Position numbers and translations under genes: made by a program. DNA of 64,000 bases from assembly GCF_017355965.1 (NCBI RefSeq), contig NZ_JAFIQW010000004.1:124001-188000 (forward strand), read 5' to 3'. A model generated the notes under the pieces. That model was not told the origin of the DNA and did not search any database. It saw only the letters and a list, made by a program, of their open reading frames with translations. The DNA comes from Desertivibrio insolitus (GTDB taxonomy: Bacteria; Actinomycetota; Actinomycetes; Actinomycetales; Microbacteriaceae). Positions 25,763-33,415 of the stretch are shown here, in pieces (the stretch's first letter is position 1; each line of letters begins with the position of its first letter).

Positions 25763-26941
25763 TCAGTCGCGGATGCAGGCGCCCGCAGCGACGGGGTCGG
25801 TGAGGCCGGGGGCCTGGTCGACGACGGGCTGCAGTTCGGCCATCGTGGAGGCGTAGCCGACGTTCTCGACGTCGGCGCCCTTGGCGAAGACGAGCCCGAT
25901 GACGGCCCCGTCGGTCGTCAGCAGCGGGCCGCCGGAGTTGCCCGGCTCGACGTCGGAGGCGAGGGTGTAGACCTCGCGGGGCTGCGGATCGGCGCCGTAG
26001 ATGTCCTGCACGGCGAGCGTGCCGACCTGCAGCACTCCGGCGGGGATCGACGTGAACGGTCCGCCGAACGGATAGCCCTGCACCGCGCCGTTCGTGCCGG
26101 GCGCGGCGGTCGCCGCGGTCGGCAGCGTGGCGGCGGCGAGCCCGGGCACGTCGAGCACCGCGATGTCGTCGACCGGGTCGAAGTAGACGACGGAGGCCGG
26201 CCGGGCGGTCTCGCCGGGAGCCTCGACGAACGGCTCGTCGACGCCCGCCACGACGTGCGCGTTCGTGATGACGCGGTCGTCGGCGGCGACGAAGCCGCTG
26301 CCGGACTGCCCCTGGCCGCAGGCGAGGGCCGTGCCCGTGATGCGCACGACGCTCGCCGCCGCGGTGGTCAGGCCGGGCGAGGCGAGGTCGACCTCCGGCA
26401 GCGTCGGCGGCGCTCCCTCGAACGCGTCGACGATCGTCGGGATGCCCTCCTCGGTCGCGTACGACCGGGCCTGGGCGAGCCAGGTCTTCGCCGCCTGCGG
26501 CGTCGCGGCGTCGATCGTGCGGAGCACGGTCGAGCCGGAGATCGCGGGCGAGAGCACCGGGATGCCGAGCGGGGCGACCCCCGAGGCGACGGTCGAGGCG
26601 ACGAGCGCCGCGACGACCGGGGCGGCGACGCCGCCCGCGAGGCGGTCGACGGTGCGGAGCGGGGAGTCGCGGCGGGGCGCGACGGCGCCGGAGATGGCGA
26701 CGCCGATGGCGTTGCCGACGCTGATCAGCAGCAGGGCGACGGCGAGGATCGCGGGCACCCGCCATGCGGCATCCGTCACCCACTGGCTGACGAGGGGGAT
26801 CGAGAGGTAGGCGAGCACACCGCCCGCGACGACCCCCGCGATGCCGCCGAGACTGCGCACGAATCCGTTGCGGATGCCGGCCGCGAGGTACCCGAGCAGC
26901 ACCAGGACGAGGAGCAGGTCGAGGACGATCGCGGCCATCAC
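25763..26941 (-). CDS. MarP-like membrane-anchored periplasmic serine protease
   Basis: About 392 residues. CvpA-like N-terminal domain with four membrane helices (residues 1-150), a linker, then a chymotrypsin-fold protease (180-392) with triad His in VITNAHVVAG, Asp in DDIAVLDV and Ser in EPGNSGGPLL. Two Cys (ALACGQGQ and GACIRD) could form the disulphide known from mycobacterial MarP, which senses acid/oxidative stress and activates cell-wall hydrolases. GTG at 26941 is preferred since TACGGT lies 6 bases upstream; an ATG follows immediately. It starts 3 bases after the preceding gene's stop. Confidence 0.85.
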   Translation of the reverse strand: MMAAIVLDLLLVLVLLGYLAAGIRNGFVRSLGGIAGVVAGGVLAYLSIPLVSQWVTDAAWRVPAILAVALLLISVGNAIGVAISGAVAPRRDSPLRTVDRLAGGVAAPVVAALVASTVASGVAPLGIPVLSPAISGSTVLRTIDAATPQAAKTWLAQARSYATEEGIPTIVDAFEGAPPTLPEVDLASPGLTTAAASVVRITGTALACGQGQSGSGFVAADDRVITNAHVVAGVDEPFVEAPGETARPASVVYFDPVDDIAVLDVPGLAAATLPTAATAAPGTNGAVQGYPFGGPFTSIPAGVLQVGTLAVQDIYGADPQPREVYTLASDVEPGNSGGPLLTTDGAVIGLVFAKGADVENVGYASTMAELQPVVDQAPGLTDPVAAGACIRD

Positions 26942-26943
26942 GA

Positions 26944-28185
26944 CTACACCGTAGTGGGCTGCCTCCACAGACGCCGCGTGGCTGCGGCCGCGCCCTGCGA
27001 CAGCGCCTCGAGCTTCGCCCAGGCGATCTGCGGGTGGATCCGGCCGCCGAGCCCGCAGTCGGTCGAGGCGATGACGCGCTCGCGCCCGACCCGGGAGGCG
27101 AAGCGCTCGATCCGGTCGGCGACGAGCTCGGGGTGCTCGAGCACGTTGGTCGCGTGGCTGACGACGCCGGGCAGGATCACCTTGCCCTCGGGCAGCTCGA
27201 CGTCGTCCCAGACGCGCCACTCGTGCTCGTGCCGCACGTTCGCCGCCTCGAACGAGTAGCCGCCCGCGTCGATCTCGAGCATGAGGTCGACGATGTGCCG
27301 GAACTCGACGTCGGTCGAGTGGGGGCCGTGCCACGACCCCCAACACAGGTGGAAGCGCACCTGCTCGGTGGGCAGCCCGCGCAGCGCCCAGTTGAGCGCC
27401 TCGACGCGGATGCGGGTGAAGGCCCGGTAGTCCTCGATCGAGGGCTCGGGGTTGATCTGGTCGAAGTTCTCGGCGATCGACGGGTCGTCGATCTGCACGA
27501 TCAGCCCGGCATCCACGATCGCCCGGTACTCCTCGCGCATGACCTCCGCCCACGCCCAGATGTGCTCCTCCTCGGTCGCGTAGTGCCGGTTCGCGATCCG
27601 GGCGCCGGAGCCGGGGGAGAGGGAGGTGAGGAAGCCGGTCTCGAGTCCCGCGGCCGCGAGGCCCTGCCTGAGGTTCGCGATGTCGGAGGCGATCGCCTCG
27701 TGCCCGCGGTACGAGAGCGGGCCGGTCGTCGTCGGGAACGCCGTCGCGGTCCTGCCCGTCGAGATGCCGCTGTCGGGGTCCTGGTACGCGTCGAAGAAGA
27801 TCGTCCAGTCGCGCCGGTCGGGGAAGCTCGTGAGCCGCACGTCGCCGGGTGCGCTGCGCACCGGCTGCTGCGTGAAGAGGTTCTCCTCGGTCACCGACAG
27901 GCCGGCGACGCGCTGGAACGAGTACGACCACCACGCGCCGTAGTCGACGGCACTCGTCATGGCCTTGCCGTACTCGCCGTCGCCCGGGATGGTGATGCCC
28001 GCGTCCCGCTGGCGGCGCACGAGGTCGGTCACCGCGTCGGAGAGCAGCGCCTCGAACTCGGGGGTGCGGGCGAGGGTGAACCCGTCGTCCTCGAGACGGC
28101 GTGCCTCGTTCGCGGCGAGCAGTTCGGCAGTGCGCGGGAGGCTCCCGGCGTGCGAGGTCTGGATGGCGTCGTCGGCGTTCGGCAT
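26944..28185 (-). CDS. MetE C-terminal-like cobalamin-independent methyltransferase
   Basis: 413 residues, half the size of full MetE, so it corresponds to the catalytic C-terminal barrel. HAGSLPRT at the N-terminus is the family's conserved opening; zinc-site residues are present in HLCWGSWHGPH (His, Cys), EAANVRHEHEW and STDCGLGGR (Cys). Members transfer methyl groups to thiols or cleave epoxyalkane-CoM-like substrates; the actual substrate is unknown. ATG at 28185 has CAGTGT 6 bases upstream. Co-directional with the MarP-like gene behind it. Confidence 0.8.
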   Translation of the reverse strand: MPNADDAIQTSHAGSLPRTAELLAANEARRLEDDGFTLARTPEFEALLSDAVTDLVRRQRDAGITIPGDGEYGKAMTSAVDYGAWWSYSFQRVAGLSVTEENLFTQQPVRSAPGDVRLTSFPDRRDWTIFFDAYQDPDSGISTGRTATAFPTTTGPLSYRGHEAIASDIANLRQGLAAAGLETGFLTSLSPGSGARIANRHYATEEEHIWAWAEVMREEYRAIVDAGLIVQIDDPSIAENFDQINPEPSIEDYRAFTRIRVEALNWALRGLPTEQVRFHLCWGSWHGPHSTDVEFRHIVDLMLEIDAGGYSFEAANVRHEHEWRVWDDVELPEGKVILPGVVSHATNVLEHPELVADRIERFASRVGRERVIASTDCGLGGRIHPQIAWAKLEALSQGAAAATRRLWRQPTTV

Positions 28186-28250
28186 GCTCCGACACTGGCA
28201 CCGACGGATGCCGCCGCACCAGGGCTCTTACGTCGTGTTACCGGTGGTCG

Positions 28251-28300
28251 GGCTCGCGGAGTGCGCCCGCCCCCCAGGTCACGGGCGCACTGCACGAGCC
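28251..28300. other. Two-step stem-loop in the rpsO upstream gap
   Basis: Outer helix GGCTCG (28251-28256) / CGAGCC (28295-28300) encloses inner GTGCGCCCG (28261-28269) / CGGGCGCAC (28282-28290). A second small hairpin CCCCGAG/CTCGGGG follows. The 353-base gap 28186-28538 otherwise holds only the rpsO promoter and leader; no ORF in it looks real. Confidence 0.45.
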
Positions 28301-28443
28301 CGGCCCCGAGCCTCGGGGGCGGACACCGGACGTGCCGGCGCTTCCACTGTAGGGAAACTCCAAGCGATGGCGCTTCCCCGCAAGAGGGGGACACGCGGGG
28401 TACGAGTCGGTACCGGCGCCGGTCGGCAGGGAAGCGCCTCTGC

Positions 28444-28449
28444 TATTCT
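28444..28449 (+). promoter_or_regulatory. Candidate -10 of rpsO
   Basis: TATTCT, an unusually A/T-rich hexamer for this region; predicted start near 28456 gives a leader of about 83 nt. Confidence 0.5.
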
Positions 28450-28452
28450 TCT

Positions 28453-28534
28453 GCGGTTGCCGTCAAACGGCCGCGGACAAAGAGAGCTCATCCATCGGGG
28501 ATCGGGCGCCGCGCAACGAGAGAAAGGGGATCCC
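28453..28534 (+). promoter_or_regulatory. Candidate S15 autoregulatory leader
   Basis: Helix 1: GCGG-(TTG bulge)-CCGT-CAA-ACGG-CCGC (28453-28474). Helix 2: GGGATC (28498-28503) pairs with GATCCC (28529-28534), enclosing the Shine-Dalgarno AAAGGGG and ending 4 bases before the ATG. Folding would hide the ribosome site. Ribosomal protein S15 represses its own mRNA in many phyla by binding such leaders. Confidence 0.45.
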
Positions 28535-28538
28535 ATCT

Positions 28539-28808
28539 ATGGCACTTGAAGCCGATGTCAAGAAGGCGATCATCGAAGAGTACGCAACCCACCCCGGTGA
28601 CACCGGATCCCCCGAGGTCCAGGTCGCGGTTCTGACCCGTCGGATCAAGGACCTGACCGAGCACCTCAAGGAGCACAAGCACGACCACCACTCGCGTCGT
28701 GGTCTGCTGCTGCTCGTGGGTCAGCGTCGGCGCCTGCTGGGCTACCTGCAGGACATCGACATCAACCGGTACCGCTCGCTCATCGAGCGTCTGGGTCTGC
28801 GCCGCTAG
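28539..28808 (+). CDS. rpsO: 30S ribosomal protein S15
   Basis: 89 residues, full length. Contains the invariant [33 protein letters not shown] and [15 protein letters not shown]. Binds 16S rRNA helices 20-22 as a primary assembly protein. Codon usage is optimal, as expected for a ribosomal gene. Usually next to pnp, but here pnp is 9.7 kb away, so the usual linkage is broken by the intervening genes. Confidence 0.98.
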   Translation: MALEADVKKAIIEEYATHPGDTGSPEVQVAVLTRRIKDLTEHLKEHKHDHHSRRGLLLLVGQRRRLLGYLQDIDINRYRSLIERLGLRR

Positions 28809-28826
28809 TCGCGCCTCCTACTCGGC

Positions 28827-28860
28827 GAAGGGCCGTCACCCCACGGGGTGGCGGCCCTTC
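28827..28860 (+). terminator. Intrinsic terminator of rpsO
   Basis: GAAGGGCCGTCACCCC - ACG - GGGTGGCGGCCCTTC with one mismatch, then ATCGTTTCC. Confidence 0.85.
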
Positions 28861-28927
28861 ATCGTTTCCGCGGTCGGGTTCATCGCCCGCCTGCTCCCGG
28901 CAGGTGCCGCCGCTCAGGCAGGGCGGA

Positions 28928-28933
28928 TAGCCT
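28928..28933 (+). promoter_or_regulatory. Leaderless -10 of the PEBP gene
   Basis: TAGCCT, 6-base spacer, ATG at 28940. Confidence 0.6.
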
Positions 28934-28939
28934 GACGGA

Positions 28940-29497
28940 ATGTCTCTGCTGTCCCGACTGCTCGGCGGCCGTCGCGCCGGACCCGAGAAGCTCAGCTGGA
29001 ACCTTCTCGGCCTGCAGGCCCCCGCGACGATCGAGCTCGGCAGCGACTCGTTCACGCCGGGCGGGCCGCTCCGGCAGCCGCAGGCGGGGCCGCTCGTCGG
29101 CGACAACGTCTCGCCCGAGCTGCACTGGACGCTCGTGCCCACGACGACGGCGGAGCTCGTGCTCGTGCTCGAGGACCCGGATGCCCCGGGGCGCAGGCCG
29201 CTCGTGCACACCGTCGCCCGCATGGAGCCGCACGTCAAGGCGATCCCCGCCGGCGGGCTGGCCCCGAAGGAGCTGCCGGCCGGGGTCACGCTCGTGCGCG
29301 GCACGCTCGGCAACCTCGGTTACATCGGGCCGACCCCGCCGAAGGGGCACGGACCGCACCGCTACGTCTTCCAGCTCTACGCGCTCGACGCGCCGCTCGA
29401 GCTGCCCCGCACGGCGGGCGCACGCAGCGTCATCCGCGGCATGCGCGGACACGTGCTCGCGCGCGCCCGCATCGTGGGGACGTACGAGCGCAGCTGA
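28940..29497 (+). CDS. YbhB/YbcL-family PEBP-like protein
   Basis: 185 residues. PEBP fold: ELHWTLVPTTTAELVLVLEDPDAPGRRPLVHTVAR contains the ligand-pocket DPDAP and His; PKGHGPHRYVFQLYALD is the second conserved block. Bacterial members bind phospholipid head groups or act as kinase-inhibitor-like proteins; function is not established. The basic N-terminal 20 residues are an extension over E. coli YbhB. Convergent with the kinase gene, ending 2 bases from it. A second, unrelated-looking PEBP lies at 42247-42783. Confidence 0.82.
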   Translation: MSLLSRLLGGRRAGPEKLSWNLLGLQAPATIELGSDSFTPGGPLRQPQAGPLVGDNVSPELHWTLVPTTTAELVLVLEDPDAPGRRPLVHTVARMEPHVKAIPAGGLAPKELPAGVTLVRGTLGNLGYIGPTPPKGHGPHRYVFQLYALDAPLELPRTAGARSVIRGMRGHVLARARIVGTYERS

Positions 29498-29499
29498 GG

Positions 29500-29925
29500 C
29501 TAGCCCTCGAGCTTGCGCTCGAAGATCCAGAGGTTCCCGGACTCGCCCGGCTGGTGCTCTAGGTGGCCGAGCGACTGCATGAGCGCGAAGCCGCGGCCGG
29601 ACTCCATGTCCTCCTCGGGCATCTCGCGTTCGATCTCGACGCCGATCACCGGAGGGGTGGTGTCCTCGAACTCGCCGATCAGGCGGTCGGGCAGGATCCG
29701 CACGGTCGCGCGGCAGTTGAAGGGACCGCCCGCGGGGGAGTGACGCACCATGTTGCCGACCAGCTCGATGAGGGCCGTGTCGAACGCCATCCGGTCGAGC
29801 ATGCCGACCTGCGGGTTCGCCTCCCACACCTGCGCCAGGAGCCCGTGCAGGGTCTCCAGCATGGGAGGTTCGACGGTGAGCGTCTCCGAGAAGACGGTCG
29901 CGCCGCTCTCAGGCCGTGAAGGCAT
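29500..29925 (-). CDS. RsbW/SpoIIAB-like ATP-binding anti-sigma/kinase protein
   Basis: 141 residues, a GHKL (HATPase_c_2) domain: N-box ALIELVGNMVRHSP (Glu and Asn that hold Mg-ATP), G1 region EFEDTTPPV, and G2 SGRGFALMQSLG. Such kinases phosphorylate a STAS partner on Ser/Thr and in the free state capture a sigma factor or other effector. Its start (ATG 29925; GTG 29934 also open) overlaps the end of the STAS gene by about 17 bases, so the pair is translationally coupled. No sigma-factor gene is nearby, so the effector may be something else, perhaps the glycosyltransferase. Confidence 0.85.
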   Translation of the reverse strand: MPSRPESGATVFSETLTVEPPMLETLHGLLAQVWEANPQVGMLDRMAFDTALIELVGNMVRHSPAGGPFNCRATVRILPDRLIGEFEDTTPPVIGVEIEREMPEEDMESGRGFALMQSLGHLEHQPGESGNLWIFERKLEG

Positions 29926-30238
29926 CCGCCGCACTCTCGTGAGGAGTGAGCACGCGGTCGAGGTTCGTCAGCTTGAGCACCATGAGCACCTGCGAGGAGG
30001 CGCCGCCGATACGCAGGTCGCCCTCGGCCTGACGGGCCGCCTTGAGGGAGCCGACGAGCGCGCCGAGGCCCGAGGAGTCGATGAACTCGACGCCGCTGAG
30101 GTCGACGGCGATCTTGCGCGCGCCCGAGGTGATCGCCCCGCTAACCACCTCGCGCAGCTGCGGAGCGGTGTTCATGGTCAGCATGCCGGAGGCATGGACG
30201 AGGGTGATGTCCCCGCGCTCCTCTGTGGTGAAGGCCAT
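29909..30238 (-). CDS. STAS-domain anti-sigma factor antagonist (RsbV/SpoIIAA-like)
   Basis: 109 residues, one STAS domain: ITLVHASGMLTMNTAPQLRE, then VDLSGVEFIDSSGLGALVGS with the phosphorylatable Ser in DSSG (about residue 58). Dephosphorylated form would bind the RsbW-like kinase encoded immediately downstream; the two PP2C phosphatases upstream would reactivate it. The ATG overlaps the glycosyltransferase stop (ATGA), placing switch and synthase in one coupled operon. Confidence 0.9.
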   Translation of the reverse strand: MAFTTEERGDITLVHASGMLTMNTAPQLREVVSGAITSGARKIAVDLSGVEFIDSSGLGALVGSLKAARQAEGDLRIGGASSQVLMVLKLTNLDRVLTPHESAADAFTA

Positions 30239-32190
30239 CAGGCTTCCTGTTCCTTTCTTTGCTGCTGCTGCTGCTGGGCGGCGTCGTACCCGTCGTACCG
30301 TACCGCCCACACGAGCACACTCAGGATCACCATGTCGAAGATGATCCAAACGACGTTGACGAATGTTCCGATCGGCTCGCCGAGCCCCGCCGTTAGGCGG
30401 ATGACGCCGACGATAGCCGACACGGCGAGCACGACCGCCGCGGCGATCTGCCAGCGCACGAGCCCCCACTGGTTGCGGTGCTCGCTGTCGCGCGTCTTCT
30501 TCGTGACCGAGAAGCCGAGCTCGCGGCCGAACCAGACGTTGTTCACCGCGGACGTCACCGCCCTGATCCACACCGGGAACAGCGCGAAGCTGTACTGCTG
30601 CCCGCGCCAGGTCGGGGCTCCGCGGGCGGCGGCGAGGAACAGGAACTGGTTGATGATGAAGAACGGGATGAACCGGACGAAGAAGTCCACGTTCCAGGCG
30701 TCGACCGGCATGACCCCGAAGCAGAGGTAGGCGACGGGCGCGGCGATGTAGACGATCGTGGCGAAGCCGCCGAGGTAGCTCCACATCGTGCTGAAGTACA
30801 TGAGCTTCTGCCCGAGCGAGAGACCGCGCAGGAACAGCGGGTTCTCCTTGAGCATGACCTGCATCGTGCCCTGCGCCCAGCGCAGACGCTGCGTCAGCAT
30901 CGTGCCGAGGTCCTCGGGCGCGAGCCCGTAGGCGAGCGTGTGCGAGTGGAAGCGGCTCGACCAGCCGGAGGCGTGCATCCGCATCGAGGTCGCCATGTCC
31001 TCGGTCACCGAGATCGTCGCGACGGGCAGCACGGGCTGCGCCTCGTGCGAGCGGCTGACGTCGATCTTGTTGAGCGTCGCGGCGACCGTGCCCAGAGCGC
31101 CGAGGGGCGAGAGCTCGCGGCTCGCGAGCACGTCGACGGCGGCCTCGAGGTCGATCTGGGTCTCGTCCTCACCGGGTTCGAGCAGTCCGAGGGCGGCGAG
31201 GTCGTCGCGCACGGCGGCGAGCTGCCGGTCGACGAGCCGTCGCTCGGCCTGCCGCACGCGCTCCTGCACGCGGAAGGTGAGCTCGCCGAAGGCGACGCCG
31301 GAGCGCAGTTCCCTGCGAGCCTGGCGGACCGCCTCGTAGGCCTCGGTCAGCACCTCGGTCGCGAGGGCGTCGGCCCGGCGGCGGGCGCGACGCAACGCCG
31401 TCGCGGAGGCGTCGAGGGCTTCGGCGACCGTCGCCTCGACGTCGGCGACGTAGCCGCGGATGCCGAGCTGCATGAGGGCCTCTCGTCGCAGCACGGCGTT
31501 CGAGCCGCAGAAGAAGGCCGCGTTCCAGCCGTCCTTGCCCTCCTGGATCGGCCCGTAGAACAGCGGAGCCTGGCTGCCGAGCGGGTCCCCGGTGGCGACG
31601 TTGGAGAAGACCTGCGGCGTCTGCACGAGCGCGACCTTCTCGTCGTGGAAGTACGGCAGCGTCTCGTCGAGGATCTCCGGCACCGGGATCTGGTCGGCGT
31701 CGAGGATCAGCAGGAACTCGCCGTCGGTCGACATGAGCGCGTTGTTGAGGTTGCCGGCCTTCGCGTGGCGGGGGCGGCCGGCCCAGTCGGGGCTCCGGGT
31801 GATGTAGCCGATACCCGCCGCCTCCGCCGCGCGCTTGAGCTCGGGGCGGTCGCCGTCGTCGAGCACCCACGTCCTGTGCGGGTACCGGATGGCCTTCGCG
31901 GCACGGGCGGTGGTCATGACGAGCTCGATTGGCTCGTTGTAGGTGGCGATGAACACGTCGACGGTGCGCCCGTCGGGCATCGGCTCCTTGGGGCGCTCCT
32001 TCTTGATGCGCCACACCGTGACGCCGAACAGGATGACGTCGATGAGGGAGTAGGTCTCGGCCGCGACGAGCGGCACGGCGATCCACCAGGCCTCCCAGTT
32101 GACGGAGGCCAGCCAGCGCCAGGCGACGTAGTTGACGCCGAGCACGATCGTCAGGAAGACGAGGATGCGAACGACCAGAATGCGGGTCAC
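30238..32190 (-). CDS. BcsA-like processive family 2 glycosyltransferase with a helical insert
   Basis: 650 residues. Two N-terminal membrane helices, then a GT-A domain with DDGD (about 108), DAD in LILDADQIP (about 163), the acceptor-side TED in ISVTEDMATS (about 395) and QRLRW (about 437); then about five membrane helices. This is the cellulose/hyaluronan-synthase pattern for making and exporting a polysaccharide. Odd: about 140 residues of charged, Ala/Arg/Glu-rich helix lie between CGSNAVLRREAL and TED, where BcsA has only about ten. No PilZ domain, so no c-di-GMP control is seen. Ends in a poly-Gln tail. GTG start overlaps the PP2C stop (GTGA). Confidence 0.85.
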   Translation of the reverse strand: MTRILVVRILVFLTIVLGVNYVAWRWLASVNWEAWWIAVPLVAAETYSLIDVILFGVTVWRIKKERPKEPMPDGRTVDVFIATYNEPIELVMTTARAAKAIRYPHRTWVLDDGDRPELKRAAEAAGIGYITRSPDWAGRPRHAKAGNLNNALMSTDGEFLLILDADQIPVPEILDETLPYFHDEKVALVQTPQVFSNVATGDPLGSQAPLFYGPIQEGKDGWNAAFFCGSNAVLRREALMQLGIRGYVADVEATVAEALDASATALRRARRRADALATEVLTEAYEAVRQARRELRSGVAFGELTFRVQERVRQAERRLVDRQLAAVRDDLAALGLLEPGEDETQIDLEAAVDVLASRELSPLGALGTVAATLNKIDVSRSHEAQPVLPVATISVTEDMATSMRMHASGWSSRFHSHTLAYGLAPEDLGTMLTQRLRWAQGTMQVMLKENPLFLRGLSLGQKLMYFSTMWSYLGGFATIVYIAAPVAYLCFGVMPVDAWNVDFFVRFIPFFIINQFLFLAAARGAPTWRGQQYSFALFPVWIRAVTSAVNNVWFGRELGFSVTKKTRDSEHRNQWGLVRWQIAAAVVLAVSAIVGVIRLTAGLGEPIGTFVNVVWIIFDMVILSVLVWAVRYDGYDAAQQQQQQRKEQEA

Positions 32191-33356
32191 GGGTTCCTCC
32201 TCACCACGACGACGGTCGTGTCGTCCGTCGCCTTCTTGTCGCGGGCCATGGTCAGCACGCGGTGCACGACGTCCTCGGCCCGCTCGCCCGAGCGGGCGAC
32301 CTCGAACACCTGCTCGAGCGACGAGCGACCGGGGTCGGCGAGGTCGAGCACCCCGTCGCTGCCCACGAGCAGCATGTCGCCGGGCTCGAGCCGCAGCGTC
32401 CGCTCCGACCACGTGTCGTCCTCGAACACGCCGATCGGGCGGTCGATGCTCGTCAGGTGCTCGACGAGCCCGTCGGCGCGCACGACCGCGGCGACGCCGT
32501 GGCCGGCGTCGACATACCGCAGCTCGCCGTCGCTCGAGAGGTGCGCGTGGAAGAGCGTGACGAAGCTGTTCGACTGCTCGAGGTCGCCGATGAGGGAGTC
32601 GGATGCCACGGCGATCGCCGCGGCCGGGTCGAGCCGGCGCGCACCGCGCAGCACCGCCCGCACGGTCGCTGCGAGGATCGCCGCGCCCATGCCCTTGCCC
32701 ATGACGTCGGCGACCGTGAAGCGGGCGCCGTCGCCGACGGTGTACCAGTCGTAGAAGTCGCCTCCGATGCCGCGGGCGGGGAGGCATCCGCCGGCCAACT
32801 CGAACCCCGGCACGGACAGGGCGTCGCGGGGGAGCAGGGCGCGCTGCACCTCGATCGCGCGGTCGAGCTCCTCCGCAATCGTCATCTCGTACTGCACCCA
32901 CAGCGCGAGGTCCTGCAGCAGGCGCTCGTCCTGCTCGGTAAAGCGGCGGGGGGTCGGCCCGTAGACGCAGAGGCTGCCGATGCGGTGGCCGGACGCGGTC
33001 GTCAGCGGATGCCCGGCGTAGAAACGCAGCCGCGGGTCCTCCGTCACGAGCGCGTAGTCCTTGAACCGCTCGTCCTCCGCGAGGTTCTCGACGACGAGGG
33101 TCTCGTCGTGCTCGATCGTGACGGAGCAGATCGCCTGCTCGCGCGGGAACTCGGCCCCCTGTTCCACGAGCCCGCCGGCGGTCGACTTGGCGAACTGTCG
33201 ATCGCGGTCGATCAGGTTGACGGACGCGCCCTCGACGCCGAAGAGGTCGGCGGCGAGCCGGGTGATCCGGTCGTAGCGCTCCTCGTGCGGGGTGTCGAGC
33301 ACGCCGAGACCGGCGAGAGCGAGCACGCGCGCCTCGTCGCCGGAAGGTGTTGCCAT
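32187..33356 (-). CDS. GAF-PP2C (SpoIIE/RsbU-type) serine phosphatase 1
   Basis: 389 residues. GAF sensor at 20-160 (FGVEGASVNLIDRDRQFAKS, LRFYAGHPLT), then a linker helix (EELDRAIEVQRALLP) and a SpoIIE-type PP2C at 185-389 with metal-site Asp in GIGGDFYDWY and VADVMGKGMGAA, and LVGSDGVLD near the end. It should dephosphorylate the STAS protein downstream in response to a signal in the GAF pocket. GGAG precedes the ATG. Same length and layout as the next gene upstream: a tandem duplication. Stop overlaps the glycosyltransferase GTG. Confidence 0.9.
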   Translation of the reverse strand: MATPSGDEARVLALAGLGVLDTPHEERYDRITRLAADLFGVEGASVNLIDRDRQFAKSTAGGLVEQGAEFPREQAICSVTIEHDETLVVENLAEDERFKDYALVTEDPRLRFYAGHPLTTASGHRIGSLCVYGPTPRRFTEQDERLLQDLALWVQYEMTIAEELDRAIEVQRALLPRDALSVPGFELAGGCLPARGIGGDFYDWYTVGDGARFTVADVMGKGMGAAILAATVRAVLRGARRLDPAAAIAVASDSLIGDLEQSNSFVTLFHAHLSSDGELRYVDAGHGVAAVVRADGLVEHLTSIDRPIGVFEDDTWSERTLRLEPGDMLLVGSDGVLDLADPGRSSLEQVFEVARSGERAEDVVHRVLTMARDKKATDDTTVVVVRRNP

Positions 33357-33415
33357 GGTGCTCCGTTCCTCGTCCGATGCTTCGGAGCCGGAGCGGAGGT
33401 GGTTCGGTGGTGCAG

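Noticed and set aside
21004-25803. 1599-codon open frame on the plus strand
   Set aside because: Antisense shadow of the DUF4011 helicase; composition is Arg/Gly/Glu low-complexity with no domain, as expected opposite a high-GC gene.
30478-32754. 758-codon open frame on the plus strand
   Set aside because: Antisense to the glycosyltransferase and phosphatase genes, which have clear motifs; no similarity seen.
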